From: JBHEPS01 sp046261635 | GTDB taxonomy: Bacteria > Acidobacteriota > Thermoanaerobaculia > Gp7-AA8 | Assembly: GCA_046261635.1 (NCBI GenBank) | Contig: JBHEOL010000264.1 | Span: 1 to 8,598 of the forward strand | Length of the DNA stretch: 8,598 bases | Reading direction: 5' to 3' | Part shown: one piece after another, positions 4,556-8,598 of the stretch | How positions within the stretch are numbered: the stretch's first letter is position 1 | Layout of the letters: each line of letters starts with the position of its first letter | Position numbers and translations under genes: made by a program | The notes under the pieces: generated by a model | Told to the model about the DNA's origin: nothing | The model's input: only the letters and a program-made list of their open reading frames with translations | Database searches by the model: none

Positions 4556-6400
4556 GTGGCCATGAAAACTGCAATCGTGCTTTCCCTGATCCTCGCGCTC
4601 GCCATCCCCTGTTTCGCACAGCAGGCGCAGACCGAGGCGCCTTCCCCTGCACCCCGAGGCTGGAGCGAGGCCAATCCGCCGGTCTGGCTCGCGCCCGAAG
4701 ATCACCCGCCGCTGCTGTACCAGGACGAAACTCCGGAAGAGCGGATGAAGCGCAACGGAGTTACGGAAGATCCGGGGACCGATCCGGAGCCGGGGCGAAT
4801 CTGGGTTCGCGGCGGCCAGCGGTTCACGATCGAGCAGTTCCCGCGTCCCTACGCCGTCTACTACAACCAGCCGCGTGGGAAGGTGCGTCCGCTGCGGGCC
4901 GTGAACAGCGCGGCCGACATCTATCACGAGAACGAGGAGTTCGTCTGGGTATGGCTCGAAGCGCCGGACGAGAAACCGGAGGCAATCGTCGCACCGACCG
5001 TCCGCGAGGCGGACGGGGGCGACGTTGACGTCGAGGAGGCGCCGGATGAGGCGGCTGCTCCGGACGAGCGCGCGGCGTCCCAGGTCGACGAGGCGATGTA
5101 CGTCGAGATGAACGCGAAGAACCGCGCGTACCTCGAGAGTCTCAAGAAAGAGTTCGCGCTCGTCGTTCCGCCCTCGGCCGACACCGTGCTGCGCTTCGAG
5201 GAGAGCTCCAAAGGGCTCCCGACGAGCGGCTCGTGGCGAAATGGCCTGGACGTGGCCGACATGAACGGGGACGGACTTCTCGACATCGTCCTTCCTCCGC
5301 AGCGCGGCGGCGCCGCGTTTCCCACGATCTATCTCGGTACCCCGGAAGGCGAATGGAAGCCATGGCATGACGCCCGGTGGCCCAGCGCCTTCAACTACGG
5401 CACCGTCGCCGCCGGGGATCTCAACGGCGATGGGAAGATCGACCTGGTGCTCGGATCTCACCTGTTGACCGTCAACGCTCTGCTCGGAAACGGGGCTGGA
5501 CGGTTTCGCATGGCGAGCGAGGGCCTCCCGGAACGCTTCGCGACGCGACGCGTCGTGCTCGTTGATGTGGACGGGGATGGAGACCTCGATATTTTCGCGT
5601 TGAGTGAAGGGGCGACCGTCGGGTCAGGGGCGGAGCGCGGCAGCCGGCTGCGGCTCTTTCTCAACGACGGAAGCGGCGAGCGCTGGCAGGAGATCGAGGT
5701 CGCCGAGACCGGACGCCAGGTCGGCGGTGACTGGATGACGGCGGGGGATTTCAATGGTGACGGCCGGGTCGACGTCGCAGGGTCGAGCATCTTCTTGAGC
5801 GGGCCGGATCTCGTGTACCTCCAGCGCCAGGGGGGCGCCTGGGGGCCGTGGGGGCGCGGCTCTCTCCCGTTCCGATCCTTCTATTCGGCGCTCACCGCCG
5901 GCGACTTCACGGCGGCCCGCGGCGAGGATCTGATCCTGTCGTACCGGAGAGTGTGGCCGAAGGACCGCATTCGGCCGGGCGATTTCGAGAATCCCATTGC
6001 GACGAGCGTCGTCGGGCTCGAGCGGGTCACGTGGGACCGCAAGGGGCGGCCGGAGCGCTCGACGATCATCAGCTGGGATCGAACCAAGCCGGTCTGGGGG
6101 CTCGCCGGAGGAGATTTCAACGGCGACGGACACCGCGACCTCGTTTACTCGCTCTCGATTCCCCGCCGCCTGGAGTTTCTCCTGGGAGACGGAAAAGGCG
6201 GCTTTAGGGCCGCGGCGGCGAGCGGGATCGACCTGCCGAATCTGACGCTTTACGACCTGAAGGTCGCCGACGTGAATCGGGACGGCAAGGACGACATCCT
6301 CGTGATGTTCGAGAAGAGCAGCCGGGCCTCGGACGGTTCGGTGCGCGTTTTCCTCGGCGGGGGAGCGGCGCGGGTTTCGGAGGAGGCGCCGGAGAAGTAG
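4556..6400 (+). CDS. Secreted FG-GAP/VCBS seven-repeat beta-propeller protein
   Basis: A 614-residue exported protein. The start GTG 4556 has AGGAGA 9 bases upstream; ATG 4562 would be too far. The signal peptide is MAMKTAIVLSLILALAIPCF, with cleavage after A21 (Cys19 is not in a lipobox). Residues 22-220 are a region I do not recognise, with an acidic Asp/Glu/Ala linker at about 150-180. Seven FG-GAP motifs follow at about D235, D288, D337, D398, D450, D520 and D572. Most carry the Ca2+-binding pattern D-x-N/D-x-D-G-x-x-D (DLNGDGKID, DVDGDGDLD, DFNGDGRVD). The fifth, GDFTAARGEDL, has lost it. Seven units fit one closed propeller, usually an adhesion or carbohydrate/protein-binding scaffold outside the cytoplasm. 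It lies 24 bases after the permease and likely shares its transcript. Confidence 0.92.
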   Translation: MAMKTAIVLSLILALAIPCFAQQAQTEAPSPAPRGWSEANPPVWLAPEDHPPLLYQDETPEERMKRNGVTEDPGTDPEPGRIWVRGGQRFTIEQFPRPYAVYYNQPRGKVRPLRAVNSAADIYHENEEFVWVWLEAPDEKPEAIVAPTVREADGGDVDVEEAPDEAAAPDERAASQVDEAMYVEMNAKNRAYLESLKKEFALVVPPSADTVLRFEESSKGLPTSGSWRNGLDVADMNGDGLLDIVLPPQRGGAAFPTIYLGTPEGEWKPWHDARWPSAFNYGTVAAGDLNGDGKIDLVLGSHLLTVNALLGNGAGRFRMASEGLPERFATRRVVLVDVDGDGDLDIFALSEGATVGSGAERGSRLRLFLNDGSGERWQEIEVAETGRQVGGDWMTAGDFNGDGRVDVAGSSIFLSGPDLVYLQRQGGAWGPWGRGSLPFRSFYSALTAGDFTAARGEDLILSYRRVWPKDRIRPGDFENPIATSVVGLERVTWDRKGRPERSTIISWDRTKPVWGLAGGDFNGDGHRDLVYSLSIPRRLEFLLGDGKGGFRAAAASGIDLPNLTLYDLKVADVNRDGKDDILVMFEKSSRASDGSVRVFLGGGAARVSEEAPEK

Positions 6401-6428
6401 TTTCGGTGCCCCGGGTTCCTGGGGTATG

Positions 6429-6470
6429 ATGGCGCCGCGCAGGGTTTATGCTGCGGCGTCATATTTTTTT
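6429..6470 (+). terminator. Terminator after FG-GAP gene
   Basis: An imperfect stem of about 11 pairs with two single-base bulges (6429-6442 with 6451-6462, loop 6443-6450) is followed by seven Ts at 6464-6470. It separates the permease/FG-GAP operon from the next gene. Confidence 0.65.
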
Positions 6471-6480
6471 GGGTTTTCTA

Positions 6481-6510
6481 TTGACTTTCCTATCCGGGAT
6501 GCCTTAGCTT
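6481..6510 (+). promoter_or_regulatory. Candidate promoter for the 551-residue exported protein
   Basis: TTGACT (6481-6486), five of six to the -35 consensus, is preceded by a T-rich stretch that could act as an UP element. A poor -10, TAGCTT (6505-6510), lies 18 bases on. The GC-poor character of 6460-6545 in this GC-rich window supports a promoter region, but the -10 is weak. If correct, the leader is about 120 bases long. Confidence 0.35.
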
Positions 6511-6551
6511 ACTGCCGGAATCTTTTGAAACGTCACATAAAAATCGGCGCG

Positions 6552-6561
6552 GGAGGTGATC
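6552..6561 (+). other. Ten-base anti-Shine-Dalgarno complement without a gene
   Basis: GGAGGTGATC is the exact complement of ten bases at the conserved 3' end of 16S rRNA, but no ATG, GTG or TTG follows at a usable distance. It lies in the untranslated leader, about 80 bases before the true start at 6640. It is followed by the 10-base palindrome CGCTTAAGCG (6566-6575). Confidence 0.5.
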
Positions 6562-6622
6562 GTATCGCTTAAGCGGCGGAACTCTTGTTGTGGAACGCCA
6601 ACTCTCAGGATTCACAAGACGA

Positions 6623-6637
6623 AGTGTAGGAGACACT
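6623..6637 (+). promoter_or_regulatory. Shine-Dalgarno displayed in a hairpin loop
   Basis: AGTGT (6623-6627) pairs with ACACT (6633-6637), leaving exactly AGGAG (6628-6632) as the loop. The loop is 7 bases before the ATG at 6640 and fixes that start. The five-base stem is weak; it may present the site to ribosomes or be regulated. Confidence 0.5.
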
Positions 6638-6639
6638 CA

Positions 6640-8295
6640 ATGAAAAGAACTTTGACAGTGATGAGCCTCGTGCTCCTCGTCGCCGGCGCGGCATTCGCCG
6701 GCGTCGGTGAGGACCGGCTCTTCGTTCAGCCGAATGCGACGTTCTCGGGGACGACGCAGACGTTGCTTAACCCGTCGGGAGCAGCTTACGCCACGGGCCT
6801 GACGACCGGACCATCGACGACGAACAACGACGACTCGTGCGACATCTCCGTGATGCCGGCGGCCTCGTTGCTCCTTCCGTACTTCGAAGTCAACATCGGG
6901 ACGACTTCGAGCGACGCGCGGAATACGATCTTCACGATCACCAACGTGACCGAGCAGCCGCAGATCGCGCACGTGACGATCTGGACCGACTGGTCCTATC
7001 CCGTGATCGACTTCAGCCTCTGGCTCACCGGTTACGACGTCGTCCCGGTCAGCCTCTATGACATTCTCCGGAACGGCACGATCCCGCCGACCGGCTACGA
7101 CATCTCGAACATCGGGGCGTATTCGTCCGATACGTGGACGCCCGATTTCAACGACGACGGTACCGAGAACGACCCTGGCTTCTCGGCCAGCACCGACGGC
7201 ATCGGTTACCTGGCGAACACCTATACCGGCAATCCGAACCACGCCTACGCGGCGATCACCGACCGGCAGACGGGCTGCGCTTCGCTCCCGAGCGCCAACG
7301 GTGTGACGATTCCGTCGAGCCTTCTCACCCGCGTGCAGACGGCGCTGACCACCGGTGCCTACGGCTCGAGCTGCGCGGCCGGAAGCAACCACGGCGCCGG
7401 AATCGCGATCGGCTACATCACGATCGACGTGGCGAACCGCTGCTCGCAGCTGCTCCCCACCGATCCGGAGTTCTTCTACCGCGACATCCTCTGGGACAAC
7501 TCGCTGATCGGCGAGTACATGCTGATCAACGCGGCCGCCGATGGCGGTAACTTCGCCGGCGGCAACCCGATGGTTCACATCCGGGCGATCCCGGAAGGCG
7601 GACCGTTCGAGAACCCGCACCTCGGCACGCCGGCCTTCGGCGCGAGCCACGAGGCCGTTGCGAACGCGATCGGAACCAACTTCCCGTTCACGTTCTATGA
7701 CCGCTACACCCGCGACAGCGCGACGTTCACCTCCCTGAACAATCAGGAAGCCGACCGTCGTCAGCCGCTCCCGAGCCGCTTCGCGGCGCGGTTCATCCAG
7801 GACGAGGTGACGGGCCCCACGGGGTTCGCGACCGACATCATCATCTGGCGTGAAGGTTACGACGTCGGCGCCAAGGCCTGCGGATCCGCTGGCGGTGGCG
7901 ATCTGACGCCGGCTGCGATGGTCCGATTCGACGAGCAGGAAAACCCGAACGTCACCGAGGAGTGCCGGATCTCGCCCTGCGAGACCGAGGACTTCGAGAC
8001 GACTCTCTACGAGACTCAGGCCCGCAGCTCGGCCGGTGGCGGATTCCCCGATGATAACGCCGACACCGACGATCTCGGTGGCTGGCTCTATCTCGACCTG
8101 AACGGCGACGCGCCCCGTGCCAGCGGCGACGCGCAGGCGTGGGTGTCGATCCAGATGGAAGCTGAGAACCGGTACTCGGTTCTTTACGACGCTGCCGCTC
8201 TCGAGAACGGGTGCACGCCTCCTCCCGCGGACTCGAGCAGCGAGGATGCGATCCGTCCGGGTCCGAACTACACTCCGGGTCCTGATGATGAGTAG
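6640..8295 (+). CDS. Exported cysteine-containing protein of unknown family
   Basis: A 551-residue protein from ATG 6640, chosen for the AGGAG 7 bases upstream; the frame is open for 28 more codons but those lack signal-peptide character. The signal peptide MKRTLTVMSLVLLVAGAAFA has an AFA|G cleavage site at residue 20. The mature protein is acidic and rich in Thr, Asn, Gly and Asp, and has eight cysteines (67, 213, 245, 268, 414, 442, 447, 525), an even number that suits disulfide bonds in the periplasm or outside. DFNDDGTEND at 169-178 looks like a Ca2+-binding Asp loop, and DDNADTDD at 471-478 and DLNGD at 486-490 are similar. The core segment SVMPAASLLLPYFEVN, then an ITNVTEQPQIAHVTIWTDW stretch, looks beta-rich. 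There is no sorting tail or membrane helix at the C-terminus. I recognise no characterised family. Strong terminator and its own leader suggest a monocistronic, well expressed gene. Confidence 0.88.
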   Translation: MKRTLTVMSLVLLVAGAAFAGVGEDRLFVQPNATFSGTTQTLLNPSGAAYATGLTTGPSTTNNDDSCDISVMPAASLLLPYFEVNIGTTSSDARNTIFTITNVTEQPQIAHVTIWTDWSYPVIDFSLWLTGYDVVPVSLYDILRNGTIPPTGYDISNIGAYSSDTWTPDFNDDGTENDPGFSASTDGIGYLANTYTGNPNHAYAAITDRQTGCASLPSANGVTIPSSLLTRVQTALTTGAYGSSCAAGSNHGAGIAIGYITIDVANRCSQLLPTDPEFFYRDILWDNSLIGEYMLINAAADGGNFAGGNPMVHIRAIPEGGPFENPHLGTPAFGASHEAVANAIGTNFPFTFYDRYTRDSATFTSLNNQEADRRQPLPSRFAARFIQDEVTGPTGFATDIIIWREGYDVGAKACGSAGGGDLTPAAMVRFDEQENPNVTEECRISPCETEDFETTLYETQARSSAGGGFPDDNADTDDLGGWLYLDLNGDAPRASGDAQAWVSIQMEAENRYSVLYDAAALENGCTPPPADSSSEDAIRPGPNYTPGPDDE

Positions 8296-8315
8296 CTGAT
8301 CCGTTTTCACGGGTA

Positions 8316-8352
8316 GGTGGGGCTGGCGTACGCCAGCCCCACTTTTTTTTTT
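8316..8352 (+). terminator. Strong intrinsic terminator
   Basis: An 11-bp perfect GC-rich stem (8317-8327 with 8332-8342), a GTAC loop, and ten Ts at 8343-8352. It is the strongest terminator in the window and ends the exported-protein gene 21 bases after its stop. Confidence 0.95.
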
Positions 8353-8385
8353 CGTCCAGGCGATCACGTAAACTCAAAAATAAGA

Positions 8386-8414
8386 TTGCGCGTCCTCGTC
8401 CGCGCGCTTACAAT
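8386..8414 (+). promoter_or_regulatory. Promoter for the gene starting at 8491
   Basis: TTGCGC (8386-8391) and TACAAT (8409-8414, five of six to consensus) are separated by exactly 17 bases. An A-rich stretch (8369-8385) precedes. The leader would be about 70 bases. Confidence 0.55.
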
Positions 8415-8490
8415 TGCTCGAGCGGTTGCACGACCGATCCGCAACCGAACCCGATCACGAAATCCGATCACCGTCCCTGGGAGGTGTGGG

Positions 8491-8598
8491 TGAGAATCCT
8501 CTTCACGAAAGCGGCCTGGCTCGGCCTGGCGTTCGTCGTTTCTGCAGTATCCGTCTTCGGCCAGCTCTACCCGATGCCGAGCACCTCCCCCGTGATGT
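8491..8598 (+). CDS. Exported protein, 5' end only (cut by window end)
   Basis: Starts at GTG 8491 with GGGAGGT at 8480-8486, about 5 bases upstream. The 36 visible residues begin with a classic Sec signal: basic MRILFTKAAW, a hydrophobic core LGLAFVVSAVSV, and a likely cleavage at FG|QLYPMP. No stop is reached before the window ends. It has its own promoter and follows a strong terminator, so it is not co-transcribed with the previous gene. The mature protein cannot be identified. Confidence 0.75.

Noticed and set aside
6556..6639. GTG 6556 as start of the 551-residue protein
   Set aside because: It lies within the ribosome-binding-like sequence itself, and would bury the signal peptide behind 28 basic residues; ATG 6640 has a well-placed site.
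6637..8367. 576-residue minus-strand frame
   Set aside because: It is opposite a clear exported protein and crosses the strong terminator; Arg/Val-rich shadow composition.

Overview
The window is a GC-rich bacterial chromosome segment. Its features suggest a Gram-negative-type envelope: an F-type ATP synthase F0 cluster, an O-antigen/capsule-type ABC-2 permease, and several Sec-exported proteins including an FG-GAP beta-propeller. A little-characterised lineage such as Acidobacteriota (Thermoanaerobaculia-like) fits the split atp cluster and the secreted-protein style. No rRNA or other marker is present, so the assignment is only an impression. There are no tRNAs, rRNAs, transposases or CRISPR arrays.

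Layout. (1) 1-849: the 3' end of atpB (subunit a) followed by atpE (subunit c), closed by a strong intrinsic terminator. The F1 genes are not next to them. AtpE has a signal-peptide-like N-terminal extension and the residue set associated with Na+ binding. (2) 850-1330: a spacer with an 8-bp tandem repeat, a perfect palindrome and a 9-bp tandem repeat, then a 55-residue two-helix membrane protein and a terminator shared with the convergent operon. (3) 3637 down to 1352 on the minus strand: a tightly overlapping three-gene operon encoding an XRE-type DNA-binding protein, a TPR protein and an exported protein of unknown function. (4) 3648-6470 on the plus strand: a promoter-like sequence beside a possibly leaderless Wzm/TagG-type ABC permease, then a secreted seven-repeat FG-GAP propeller and a terminator. 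(5) 6481-8352: a long untranslated leader and a 551-residue exported protein with eight cysteines, of no recognised family, then a very strong terminator. (6) 8386-8598: a promoter and the start of another exported protein, cut by the window end.

How the parts may work together. The divergent 48-bp region at 3638-3685 lies between the XRE operon and the permease/FG-GAP operon, so the XRE protein could control both. The XRE-TPR pair has the parts of a peptide-sensing HTH-TPR regulator, but on two polypeptides, and it is coupled to an exported protein. This is the best candidate here for an undescribed system. Its function is inference from architecture, not shown by the sequence.
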